Positions 8,346 to 16,981 of a DNA stretch of 64,000 bases are shown here, one piece after another. Numbering within the stretch: position 1 is the stretch's first letter; each line of letters begins with the position of its first letter. The stretch comes from Candidatus Eisenbacteria bacterium (GTDB lineage Bacteria > Desulfobacterota > Binatia > DP-6), in NCBI GenBank assembly GCA_035577985.1, contig DATJZY010000176.1:18897-82896 (forward strand). The letters run 5' to 3'. A program made the translations under genes and the position numbers. The notes under the pieces were generated by a model. That model had not been told where the DNA came from, made no database searches, and was given only the letters and a program-made list of their open reading frames with translations.

Positions 8346-9884
8346 TCAGCGAGCGGTCGTCAGCGCCGGCACTCCGGCGTAGTACGTGCCCATCTTCCGG
8401 CCGATGCGCGTTCGGGCGTCGGTGCCGAGATGACCCGTGTTGTCGATGTAGTCGCTACAAGAGTCGACTTCGGGCGAGTAGCCGATCGCGAGGTCGGCGG
8501 CGTCCTGCGCAACGATCGCGATGGCCTGGTCGATCGCCGGATGGATCACGGAGGCATGGACGTCGCTACCGCCGAACTGGCACACGCTGTTGTTCGGGCC
8601 GCCGACGACCGGCTGCAAGATGATCTGGCGTAGCGCCGCGTACTTCGTGCGGATGACGGCGATCTCCGTGCGGATGTCGGACACCCACTCGGCGACGGTC
8701 GGGATGCCGGAAGGGATCGAAATGGTCAACAGCACGCGATCGATCGGCAGACCCGGCGAGCAGGGCGCGTTGAGCGCCGGGCGGCTCTGCCCTGGGCACG
8801 TCGTCCCCCAGCCCGGATAGTTCGGGTCCATCCACGCGAGGCCGGCGCTGGCGCAGGCCCGGACCTGATAAGTGCCGTGTCCGACGACGGCGAAGAACCC
8901 GCCGCCGCCATCCGGCGGATCGAGGCACACCATCCCGGTCTGCGAGAAGCCGAGGATCTCCGTACAGCCCCCGCCGCCAGGCACCGTGGTCGTGGTGGGC
9001 GGACGCGACGTGGTGGTGGTCGTCGTCGGCGCGAGCGAGGTCGTCGTGGTCGTCGTGCGCGTCGTGCTGGTCGTCGGTATCGACGTCGTGGTGGTCGTCG
9101 TGCGCGTCGTGCTGGTCGTCGGCGTCGACGTCGTGGTGGTCGTGGTGGTCGTCGTGCGCGTCGTGCTGGTCGTGGGCGCCGTCGTCGTGGTGCGTGTGGT
9201 CGAGGTCGTCGTGGTGGTCGGCGGCGGCGCGGTCGTGCTCGTCGAGCTAGTGGACGTCGAGCTGACGACCGTGGTCGTCGGCGACGACGATTCGCACACG
9301 CAGGCGTCGGTGCAGTGCTCGTCGGCCGCGCAGCCGAGCGATCCGTCGCACTGCTCGCCGCCCTCGGTGTCCAGGCGCCCGTCGTTGCACGTCGACAGCG
9401 TCGCGACGAAGGGACGGCGGCGGGGGCGGCCATTGGTCACCACGAGCGTGCCGGTGAACCGGTCACACGTCGGCCCCGCGATGAGACCCTTCACGAGCTT
9501 CACGCGCGCGGGCCTTCCGGAGCGATTGGCGATGCCGCTGCACGGCGGCCACGAGGCGTTGATCCGGCTGGTGTTCCTGACTCCGCTGAAGCCCGGCCGG
9601 ACCGGCTTGCAGCCGATGCTCATCGCAATCTCGGAGGGATCGACCGCGATCGCCACCAGCCGGTCCGCCGGCGATCCGCCCACCACCTGGTTCAGCTGGA
9701 ACAGGAAGCGACCGCCCCGACATGGGATCTCGGCCTTGCCGTGCGCCGCCGGAGCCCCCGCGAGGACCCCACCGAGAAGAGCCGCCACCACGAACGATCG
9801 CTGGACCGACACCACACCCACCACGCGGAGTGGCTGGTATACCGAACGCGCACGTCGAAGGTAAGCCGATCGCGGGAATTTCAT
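8346..9884 (-). CDS. Secreted Cys-rich / Thr-linker / SGNH-like protein
   Basis: About 512 residues with a signal peptide (RSFVVAALLGGVLAGAPAAHG) near residues 28-48. The N-terminal region is followed by a disulfide module (CNDGRLDTEGGEQCDG, then CAADEHCTDACVC) like the myxobacterial Cys-rich repeat. A Thr-rich linker of about 100 residues with recurring TTSTTRTTTT follows. The C-terminal domain has GFSQT and DNTGH elements that fit SGNH blocks I and V, and KYAALRQIILQPVV parallels RYPNLKQIFFSSRV in the protein at 139-3627. The ATG at 9884 overlaps the stop of the upstream gene as ATGA, so translation is probably coupled. A later GTG nearer the signal peptide is possible. Confidence 0.75.
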   Translation of the reverse strand: MKFPRSAYLRRARSVYQPLRVVGVVSVQRSFVVAALLGGVLAGAPAAHGKAEIPCRGGRFLFQLNQVVGGSPADRLVAIAVDPSEIAMSIGCKPVRPGFSGVRNTSRINASWPPCSGIANRSGRPARVKLVKGLIAGPTCDRFTGTLVVTNGRPRRRPFVATLSTCNDGRLDTEGGEQCDGSLGCAADEHCTDACVCESSSPTTTVVSSTSTSSTSTTAPPPTTTTTSTTRTTTTAPTTSTTRTTTTTTTTTSTPTTSTTRTTTTTTSIPTTSTTRTTTTTTSLAPTTTTTTSRPPTTTTVPGGGGCTEILGFSQTGMVCLDPPDGGGGFFAVVGHGTYQVRACASAGLAWMDPNYPGWGTTCPGQSRPALNAPCSPGLPIDRVLLTISIPSGIPTVAEWVSDIRTEIAVIRTKYAALRQIILQPVVGGPNNSVCQFGGSDVHASVIHPAIDQAIAIVAQDAADLAIGYSPEVDSCSDYIDNTGHLGTDARTRIGRKMGTYYAGVPALTTAR

Positions 9885-11644
9885 GCGGGCGCCAGGCTCG
9901 CGATCGCCGCGCGGAACGTGGCGATTCGCCCCTCGATCTCGGCGCGACAGGCGGGGTCCAGGACGCCCCGCCGTGCAGCCCGACGGAGGCGCGGGAGCAG
10001 CGTGCGGAGCTGCCGGTCGGCGCGACGAAGGAGGTTCTTGGTCTGGCGTGCCCGCGTGCTGGCGCCGGCGCGCTGCACGAGCACGGCGGCATTGCCGTAG
10101 TGCGCGTGGACGACGCTGCCGAGCGTGGCGTCGACTTGCCCGCTCGAGCAGAGCGACGCCTTGCTCGCGGCGTCGAGCTGGCAGACCAGGAGCGCCGCGC
10201 CGGCGAGACCGGCGCACGGGTCGGCGAGCGTGGTCGTCGTCGTGCTGGTCGTGGTCGTGGTGCAGATGACCGGCGCCTTGGGCGAGATGCGGATGATGCG
10301 GCTCGATCCGCCGTTCGGGTACACCGCTACGTAGAGCGCGCCGTCGTTGCCGGTGCGGATCGAGACCGGAAGGTCGGGCGCCACCGAGCCGAAGTCGCGG
10401 CGCGGGCCGACGATGCCGTCGCGCGTCGCGTTCGGCGTCAGCGAGTAGAGGCTTCCGTTCGCGTTGTCGCCGAAGACGTAGCGGCCCTGGTACGGCGCCG
10501 GCCAGTCGCAGCTGTCGACGATGAGGCCACCCGTGATCGCGTCGCATCCGCCGTCGACACTCTGGTCGAGGCCGCCCGTTCCCCCGTGGCGGCAGTAGTA
10601 GATGGGCTCGACGCAGTCCTGGTCCTGGATCGGCGCACCGCCGGTGGTGGTGCCGACGCGGACGTCCCGACACTTGTCGAGCGGCCAGCCGTGCTGTCCC
10701 TCGCGCCACGGCCAGCCATGATGGCGGCCGGGCTGCAGGATGTTCACCTCTTCGTACGAGATCTCGCCGACGTCGCCGACCCACACCTTGCCGGTCTGCG
10801 GATCGACCCACAGCCGGAAGGGGTTGCGGAAGCCCCAGGCATAGACCTCGGTGCGCGGCGGACCCACGTCTCCGGGATCGATCGCCACCCCGGGGCTCGG
10901 GCCGCAGGCGGAGACGTTGGTCGCACCGACGAGCGGGTTCGTCGCGGGAATGCTGCCGTCGAGCCCGATGCGCAGGACCTTCCCGTTGCCCGCGCCGTGC
11001 GCCGTCGGATCGTCGGAGAGGCACGTGGGGTAGAAGTTCGACGGCGTGTACGGCGGCTCTGGGATGGTGTTCGAGTTGCTCCCGGTGTCGCCGACGCCGA
11101 CGTACAGGTAGCCGTCGGGGCCGATGTCGAGCGCGCCGCCGTCGTGGTTGGCGGGGCCACAGAGGTTCTGCAGCAGGAGCGTCTCCGGTCCGAGCTGGTT
11201 CGTTGCCGAGAGCACGCGCACGACGACGCGGTGCCGGTTGGCATCGTTGCCGGGGACCGGCGCCGAGCCGTTGGCCGAGTAGTAGAAGTAGAGCCGATGG
11301 TTGGTCGCGAACTGCGGATCGACCGCGACGCCGAGCAACCCCTTCTCGCTCGACGAGTCGACCGCGAAGTTTCCCGCCGGGACGATCGCGCCGCCGCCCG
11401 CCGGCCGGACGTACGCGGTCCCGGTCTTGGAGAGGATCACGACCCGCCCGTCGGGGAGCCATCGGAAGTCCGTGATCTGGTCGATCCCGGTGACGAACGA
11501 CGAATCGAGGTCGAACGTCTCGTCCGGACTCGGGCTGCCGATGCTCGAGAGCGAGTCCGCACGCGACGGAACCGCGCGCGCACACACGAGCCCCACCACC
11601 GCCGCCACCACCAACCACCTCATGGTTCGAGGATGCCGGGGCAC
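9881..11644 (-). CDS. Secreted PQQ-type glucose/sorbosone dehydrogenase-like propeller
   Basis: A 587-residue exported protein with a signal peptide (WLVVAAVVGLVCARAVPSRA). Residues about 45-470 form a six-bladed propeller of the GSDH family: GIDQITDFRWLPDGR, EKGLLGVAVDP, the GGALDIGPDGYLYVGVGD blade and VGDVGEISYEEVN are characteristic. The family oxidises sugars or related alcohols with PQQ; here PQQ binding is inferred only. After a short Thr-rich linker (TTTTTSTTTTTL) comes an Arg/Ala-rich helical C-terminal module bracketed by Cys residues. It is first of a coupled two-gene unit with the SGNH-like gene. Confidence 0.85.
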   Translation of the reverse strand: MPRHPRTMRWLVVAAVVGLVCARAVPSRADSLSSIGSPSPDETFDLDSSFVTGIDQITDFRWLPDGRVVILSKTGTAYVRPAGGGAIVPAGNFAVDSSSEKGLLGVAVDPQFATNHRLYFYYSANGSAPVPGNDANRHRVVVRVLSATNQLGPETLLLQNLCGPANHDGGALDIGPDGYLYVGVGDTGSNSNTIPEPPYTPSNFYPTCLSDDPTAHGAGNGKVLRIGLDGSIPATNPLVGATNVSACGPSPGVAIDPGDVGPPRTEVYAWGFRNPFRLWVDPQTGKVWVGDVGEISYEEVNILQPGRHHGWPWREGQHGWPLDKCRDVRVGTTTGGAPIQDQDCVEPIYYCRHGGTGGLDQSVDGGCDAITGGLIVDSCDWPAPYQGRYVFGDNANGSLYSLTPNATRDGIVGPRRDFGSVAPDLPVSIRTGNDGALYVAVYPNGGSSRIIRISPKAPVICTTTTTSTTTTTLADPCAGLAGAALLVCQLDAASKASLCSSGQVDATLGSVVHAHYGNAAVLVQRAGASTRARQTKNLLRRADRQLRTLLPRLRRAARRGVLDPACRAEIEGRIATFRAAIASLAPA

Positions 11645-11716
11645 CCTCCGAGTGTCGATCTCAGCCGGCCGTCGGAGGGTCGCCGGTGGGTTTCACCATT
11701 GAAATCACGGGCGTTG

Positions 11717-13045
11717 TCAGCGGCTCGGACGGAAGCGGCGGACGCGCCCGCGGCCCGGCTTCGCGCCTGCATGAGCGCGCGGCGCGGCCGGCGACGCGGG
11801 CGCCTGGGGGTGTCCGCGCCGCTCCGCGTTCGATCGCGCCCGCGCCCGCTCGTCGGCTCTCCGCGCACGGATGGCGGCGATGCGCTCGTGCACGGGGATC
11901 TCGAGCCGCTCGGCCGGCTTCGTCGTGTAGTCGAAGCCGGGCAGGGTGACGCGCGGCAGGCTCCTGCCGATGGCCCGCTCGATGGCGCGAAGATCGGACT
12001 CCTCCTCGCGCGATACGAACGTGAACGCATCGCCCGTCGCCTCCGCCCGCGCCGTCCGTCCGACCCGGTGGATGTAGTCCTCGGGGACGTTCGGGACGTC
12101 GAAGTTGACGACGTGGCTCAGCGCCTCGACGTCGATCCCGCGCGCCGCGATGTCGGTCGCGACCAGGACGGGGAAGCGCCCCGCCTTGAAGCCGGCGAGC
12201 GCGGCCGTGCGCTGTGCCTGCGAGCGGTTGCCGTGGATGCGATCGCAGGCGACGTGCCGCTTGCCGAGGAAATCGGCGAGGCGGTTGGCGCGGTGCTTCG
12301 TGCGCGTGAAGACGAGCGCGGTCTTCATCTCGCCGCGCCGCAGCAGCTCGAGCAGCAGCGCGCTCTTGAGGTCCTGCGGCACGGGGTAAACCGCCTGCGT
12401 GATCCCGACCGCGGGCGCCGCCTTGCGCTCGAGGTTCACGGTCGCGGGGTCGTGCAGGATCTCCCGCGCGAGGGCGACGATCGGCTGCGGCATGGTCGCC
12501 GAGAAGAAGAGGGTCTGGCGGCGTGCCGGGAGGTGGCGCAGCACGCGACGGATGTCGGGCAGGAAGCCCATGTCGAGCATCCGGTCGGCCTCGTCGAGCA
12601 CCAGCACCTCGAGGCCGTCGAGCTTCGCGTAGGGCTGGCGGAAGTGGTCGAGCAGGCGGCCGGGCGTCGCGACCAGGATGTCGACGCCGCTGCGCAACGC
12701 GTGCTCCTGCGGACCCATGCCGACGCCGCCGAACACGGCCGCGCCCGTGAGCGGGGTGTGCACCGCCAGCTCACCGAGGTCGGCGTCGATCTGGGCCGCG
12801 AGCTCGCGCGTCGGGGTGAGGATGAGGGCCCGCGTCGTGCCGCGGCGCTTGGGCAGGAGCCGCTGCATGATGGGCAGCAGGAAGGCGGCGGTCTTGCCAC
12901 TGCCGGTCATGGCGCAGGCGAGCACGTCGCGTCCCGAGAGCGCGAGCGGGATCGCGTCCTTCTGGATGGGTGTCGGACGGATGAAGCCGAGCTCGCGCAC
13001 GGCGCGCAGGATCGAGGGGTCGAGGCCGAAGCCGGTGAAGGGCAT
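11717..13045 (-). CDS. rhlE: DEAD-box RNA helicase, RhlE type
   Basis: ATP-dependent RNA helicase of 442 residues. The Q motif (GFIRPTPIQ), Walker A (AMTGSGKT), DEAD (VLDEADRML), SAT (FFSATMP) and motif VI (HRVGRTARA) are all present in order. A basic Arg-rich C-terminal extension follows, typical of RhlE proteins that act in ribosome maturation or RNA decay. The ATG giving MPFTGFGLDPS is chosen because it places the Phe of the Q motif correctly; upstream codons are low complexity. It lies 46 bases downstream of hpnB on the same strand. Confidence 0.93.
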   Translation of the reverse strand: MPFTGFGLDPSILRAVRELGFIRPTPIQKDAIPLALSGRDVLACAMTGSGKTAAFLLPIMQRLLPKRRGTTRALILTPTRELAAQIDADLGELAVHTPLTGAAVFGGVGMGPQEHALRSGVDILVATPGRLLDHFRQPYAKLDGLEVLVLDEADRMLDMGFLPDIRRVLRHLPARRQTLFFSATMPQPIVALAREILHDPATVNLERKAAPAVGITQAVYPVPQDLKSALLLELLRRGEMKTALVFTRTKHRANRLADFLGKRHVACDRIHGNRSQAQRTAALAGFKAGRFPVLVATDIAARGIDVEALSHVVNFDVPNVPEDYIHRVGRTARAEATGDAFTFVSREEESDLRAIERAIGRSLPRVTLPGFDYTTKPAERLEIPVHERIAAIRARRADERARARSNAERRGHPQAPASPAAPRAHAGAKPGRGRVRRFRPSR

Positions 13046-13091
13046 GGGTGCGCAGGGTAGAGCAGCGACGCCCGGACGACGCAACGGGGCG

Positions 13092-14264
13092 TCAGGCGCG
13101 GGCGTCACGTTCGCCGCCCGTGCCGGGACCGCGCGTGACGCGATAGGCGCGCCCCTTCCACACCGCGCCGGTACCGCGATGGTGATGCCATGCCGACGAC
13201 ACCGTCATCGCCGCGTACATCGTCGCCGACAGCGGCAGCGCGAGCGCCCACGGCGGCTCGCACCCGAGGTAGTCGATCATCGGACGGTACGTCCACGCGA
13301 TCGCCGCGTACGCGACGAGCCCCATGACCCGCAGCGGCCAGGGACCGAACACGATGGCCCCGACCGGCAGCAAGAACACGTAGGCGAGACCCAGCACGAC
13401 GCCTGCGACGATGAGCGGGTTGTAGCGGAGCTGCGTGTAGGCGCTGCGCGCCACCATGTTCCAGATGGCGGCGAGCGTCGGGTAGCCTCGCGTCGACTCG
13501 ACGCCCGGATGGTATCCGAGCCAGAGGCGTCCGCCCGCATCCTTGCAGACGCGAGCCAGCGCGCAGTCGTCGATCACGGCGTCGCGGATGGCCGCCATGC
13601 CGCCGACGCGTTCGAGCAGCGCGGCGCGTACGAGGACGCAGCCACCCGCCGCACCGGCGTCGCCAGCGCGGTCGTCCCGGGTCCGGTGGAACGAGTACAC
13701 CATGGCGAAGAAGTACGTGAAGGCGGGGATCAGGAGCTTCTCGAACACGGTCGCGCAGCGCAGGCGCGCCATGATCGAGACGAGGTCGCGCGTCTCGCGA
13801 TAGGCCGTCGCGAGCAGGCGCTCGAGCACGTCGGAATCGTGGCGCACGTCGGCGTCGGTGAGCCACACCCAGCGGGCGCCGCGCGCCCGCGCTTGCGCGA
13901 CGCCCTGATGCTGCGCCCACACCTTGCCGGTCCATCCCGGCGGGAGATCGGGGGCCGGCACGACCGTCAGGCGCTCGGGCACGCCGCGCTCGTCGGCGAT
14001 CCGGCGCGCGATCTCGGCCGTGCCGTCGTCCGAATGATCGTCGACGAGCACCACGTGGAGGTCGGCGTGCGTCTGCCCGAGAAGGGCCGCCAGGGTGCGC
14101 GGCAGCTCGGCCGCTTCGTTGCGCGCCGGCACGACGGCGACGACGGGCTCGGCGAACGCGACGCGTGGCGGCGCCACGCCCAGGCGCGGCTCGATGCGCC
14201 AGCGCCGGCCGAAGGCCGCATAGCCCACCCACAGCGCCACCAGCACCGCCAGCAGGAACGACAT
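13092..14264 (-). CDS. hpnB: Hopanoid-associated glycosyltransferase HpnB
   Basis: Family 2 glycosyltransferase of 390 residues with an N-terminal membrane anchor (FLLAVLVALWVGYAAF) and three or four C-terminal membrane helices. The cytoplasmic domain has VVAVVPARNEA, LVDDHSDDGT, the metal-binding LTDADVRH and a QxxRY-like RSAYTQLRYNP segment. Overall layout and the PPGWTGKVWA segment match the hopene-associated HpnB family. Its exact role in hopanoid head-group modification is not established. No other hopanoid gene is nearby in the window. Confidence 0.88.
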   Translation of the reverse strand: MSFLLAVLVALWVGYAAFGRRWRIEPRLGVAPPRVAFAEPVVAVVPARNEAAELPRTLAALLGQTHADLHVVLVDDHSDDGTAEIARRIADERGVPERLTVVPAPDLPPGWTGKVWAQHQGVAQARARGARWVWLTDADVRHDSDVLERLLATAYRETRDLVSIMARLRCATVFEKLLIPAFTYFFAMVYSFHRTRDDRAGDAGAAGGCVLVRAALLERVGGMAAIRDAVIDDCALARVCKDAGGRLWLGYHPGVESTRGYPTLAAIWNMVARSAYTQLRYNPLIVAGVVLGLAYVFLLPVGAIVFGPWPLRVMGLVAYAAIAWTYRPMIDYLGCEPPWALALPLSATMYAAMTVSSAWHHHRGTGAVWKGRAYRVTRGPGTGGERDARA

Positions 14265-14469
14265 CGGGGTCGTGGCTTGTCTCAGATTGGGTTTGCGTCC
14301 GCAATCGGGCTACCGGGCTGGCGGATGGCGCTCTTCACGTTCATGGCGAGGAACGCGCGCTCACCCACGGATTTCTACGGCATCCCGCCGAACGACGTCG
14401 TCGACCTCGGCACCCACATCCAGATATAGGAGGGGACGTAGGGACGCGGGGCGTGATGATGCGACGAAC

Positions 14470-15795
14470 CTACTTGCCCGACCGTGCCAGCGCGTCGACG
14501 TCGAACAGCGACGGGTTGAACTTCATCCGGCCGTAGAACCCGGCCGTGGGACTCGACTTGACGCCGGCCACCGTGGCGCGGTTCAGCTTAAGGTTCTCGG
14601 CGGTCTGGAAGGCCTGGTTCGAGCCCTGGTTGTAGTCGACCTTGCCGCTCGGACGGGTGAACGGCAGGGGGTCCCAGCCCATGATCTGGAGCGTGTTCAG
14701 CAGCTCGCCCTTCCAGCTGAACTTGCGGTTCCAGAAACCCTGGAAGGTGACCGAGTCGATGAGGAGCTCGAGCTTCCCGAACAGGTAGTACTTGTCCTTC
14801 GGCGTGCCCTCGACGACGTAGGCGTGGCGCTTGACGAGCACCGCGTTGCCCGTCGGCGCCCAGGCGACGCCCTTCCAGTTGGGATCCATGTAGCCGATGA
14901 ACGGGATGTCCGGCCACACCGTGTCCCAGCCCTTGCCGTCGACCCAGCGGCTCTCGGCCTTGCCCGCCAGGTTGAGCGACTCGGCCAGCCGGTACTGATC
15001 GGTCTCGCCCTTCAGCTTCCACTCGAAGTCCTCGGCCTTGCCGTCGAAGAACGGTCCGTCGTCCTGGCTCATGTCGGAGCCGAGGAAGCCGTCGGAGCGG
15101 TTCGCCGGCGAGACCGCGCGCACGCGACGCAGCGCCGGCACGAAGGCCCACACCGAGTCGTGCTTGTCGGCGTCACGGTAGCGCCAGGTGAGCGACGCCG
15201 TGCCGTTGAGGTCGGCGGGCGTCTTTGCGACCGTCAGCGACTGCGAGAGGAAGTTCTGCGGGTTCGGGTTCTTCTCGTCGTCCGGAACGCCGTCGTAGTA
15301 CGCGAAGTACACATCCTGGTCGCTGCGGCGCTCGAGCGCCGTCGGGCTGACCCAGTTCACCTGCGACTCCGCGTGCAGGTTGCCGAAGTACCAGGTGCGA
15401 TAGAAGAAGTTCCACAGGATCTTGACCCCGGCCTCGGGGTCCTTCGGATCGATGGTCGGGAAGGGGTGCCCCATGATGTACTCGGGCTGCTTCCCGGTCG
15501 ACTTGTCGAGGATCGTGCCGACCGGGCTGACCGTGAACTTGCCTTCGTTCGCCTTGGTCGCGGCCTTGAAGTCTGGGGGCCAGTTGTAACGGCTGGCTGG
15601 CCACTCGGCGATCTTGTTGATGTACTCGCCGTCCTTGTAGTGGCGCAGGATCTCGGGAGGCAGGAGGCCTTCCGCCTTCTGGTAGCTGCTCGCGTCGAGC
15701 GTCTCGCCGGGACTCAACTCGGCGCGCGCGACCGAAGTAGTCAGCGCCGTCGAGATCATCGCTGCAGCGACTAGGAGCACGAGCTCACGCATCAT
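14470..15795 (-). CDS. DUF1329 envelope protein
   Basis: A 441-residue exported protein with a signal peptide (ELVLLVAAAMISTALTTSVARA). The mature start, AELSPGETLDASS, is closely similar to AQVSPGDKINETS in the paralogue at 62641-63903. The rest shows DUF1329 features: GHPFPTIDPKDPEAG, FVPALRRVRAVSPANRSDGFLG and YVVEGTPKDKYYLFGKLELLID. The family is thought to have a LolB-like barrel and often accompanies RND/MMPL or lipid degradation genes; its molecular function is not established. Adjacent ATGs at 15795 and 15792 share the same GAGGGGG Shine-Dalgarno. Confidence 0.85.
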   Translation of the reverse strand: MMRELVLLVAAAMISTALTTSVARAELSPGETLDASSYQKAEGLLPPEILRHYKDGEYINKIAEWPASRYNWPPDFKAATKANEGKFTVSPVGTILDKSTGKQPEYIMGHPFPTIDPKDPEAGVKILWNFFYRTWYFGNLHAESQVNWVSPTALERRSDQDVYFAYYDGVPDDEKNPNPQNFLSQSLTVAKTPADLNGTASLTWRYRDADKHDSVWAFVPALRRVRAVSPANRSDGFLGSDMSQDDGPFFDGKAEDFEWKLKGETDQYRLAESLNLAGKAESRWVDGKGWDTVWPDIPFIGYMDPNWKGVAWAPTGNAVLVKRHAYVVEGTPKDKYYLFGKLELLIDSVTFQGFWNRKFSWKGELLNTLQIMGWDPLPFTRPSGKVDYNQGSNQAFQTAENLKLNRATVAGVKSSPTAGFYGRMKFNPSLFDVDALARSGK

Positions 15796-15931
15796 CAGGG
15801 TCCCCCTCGATCGGAAAATTGACCGGGCGAGGTAAAGCAGTTTTTCGCCGCGCCGCAAACTCCCCCGTCCGGGGGGCGTCCGGCGACGCCATGGCGCGTC
15901 GCGACAGGGGCGACGGCCTCGGCGCCAGGGC

Positions 15932-16981
15932 TCACAGCCGGGTCGTGCGGGACAGGTCGCCCGCCTTCCTCGCCAGGTCGAGCACGACGTCGCCGAACAT
16001 CGCCATCTTGGGATTGTCGGCGCCGCCCTGCACGAAGCGCGCGTAGCCCGCTTCGAGCACGATCGCGAGCTTGAAGCGGCCGAGAATGACGTAGTAGTCC
16101 ATCTCGTCGACCGGCAGGCCCGAGCGTTTCGCGTAGCGCTCGAGCAGCTCCTCGCGTGACGGCATGCCCGTGTAGTCGACGTAGCCGGCGCCGCTGCGAT
16201 CTTCGTCCGGGTTGGGCCATCCCATCACCACCCAGGCGAGGTCGAGCAGCGGGTCGCCGATCGTCGCCATCTCCCAGTCGACGATGGCGGCCATGCGCGC
16301 CGGTGCGCCGTGGCGGAACATGACGTTCGCGAACTGGTAGTCGCCATGCAGGATGCCCGGGCGATAGGTGCGCGGCTTGTGGCGGCGCAGCCACGCCGCC
16401 GCCTCGTCGATGCCCGGCAGCTCCCGGAACTTGCAGGCGGCGAGATGCGCGAGCCAGCGGTCGACCTGGCGCTCGTGGAAGCCGTCCGGCTTCCCGAACC
16501 CTTCGAGCCCGCGCGCTTTCCAGTCGACGCACGCGAGCTTCCCGATCGCATCGACGAGCTCGTAGGCGAGCCCCTTGCGGGCCTCGAGGTCGGTGTCGAA
16601 CGGCGCCGGCCAGCCGTCGGTGCTCATGCACGACCAGCCGTCGACGAACTCCATGAGATAGAACGCGGCGCCGGTGACCGCCGGATCATCGCACGCGGCG
16701 AGCACGCGCGAGTGCGGCACGTCGGTGTCCTTGAGCGCCTCGAGCACGCGGTACTCGCGCAGCATCGTCTCGTTGCGTCCCTTGGGTACCTTGCGCGGCG
16801 GCCGTCGCAGCGCCAGGCGCGCATCGCCACGGCGGATCTCGAACAGCTCGTTCGAGGCGCCACCCGTGATGAAGCGTGCCGTGAGGGGCTCACCCGAGCC
16901 GGGAAGCTTCCGCGCGTCCATCCAGCGCGCGAGCGCCTCGGCGTCGATCAGACCCGTGGTGCGATCGGTCTCGGCGCTCAC
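15932..16981 (-). CDS. APH-type phosphotransferase (ACAD10/11-like kinase)
   Basis: A 349-residue aminoglycoside-phosphotransferase-fold kinase. The phosphate loop is FITGGASNELFEI, the ATP Lys/Arg region ALRRPPRK, the catalytic loop ILHGDYQFANVMF, and the metal-binding IVDWEMATIGDPLLDL. This subgroup is the one fused to an acyl-CoA dehydrogenase in ACAD10/ACAD11 and found as LvaA in levulinate catabolism, where it phosphorylates the 4-hydroxyl of an acyl-CoA. The GTG start overlaps the stop of the upstream acyl-CoA dehydrogenase gene (GTGA), so the two are probably made together. Antibiotic resistance is unlikely. Confidence 0.88.
   Translation of the reverse strand: MSAETDRTTGLIDAEALARWMDARKLPGSGEPLTARFITGGASNELFEIRRGDARLALRRPPRKVPKGRNETMLREYRVLEALKDTDVPHSRVLAACDDPAVTGAAFYLMEFVDGWSCMSTDGWPAPFDTDLEARKGLAYELVDAIGKLACVDWKARGLEGFGKPDGFHERQVDRWLAHLAACKFRELPGIDEAAAWLRRHKPRTYRPGILHGDYQFANVMFRHGAPARMAAIVDWEMATIGDPLLDLAWVVMGWPNPDEDRSGAGYVDYTGMPSREELLERYAKRSGLPVDEMDYYVILGRFKLAIVLEAGYARFVQGGADNPKMAMFGDVVLDLARKAGDLSRTTRL

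Noticed and set aside
9722..13060. A long plus-strand open frame over the minus-strand propeller and helicase genes
   Set aside because: It is a consequence of high GC; the minus-strand frames contain complete, recognised families.
15932..16981. Aminoglycoside resistance phosphotransferase
   Set aside because: Overlap with an acyl-CoA dehydrogenase gene and the sequence subgroup point to hydroxyacyl-CoA phosphorylation instead.
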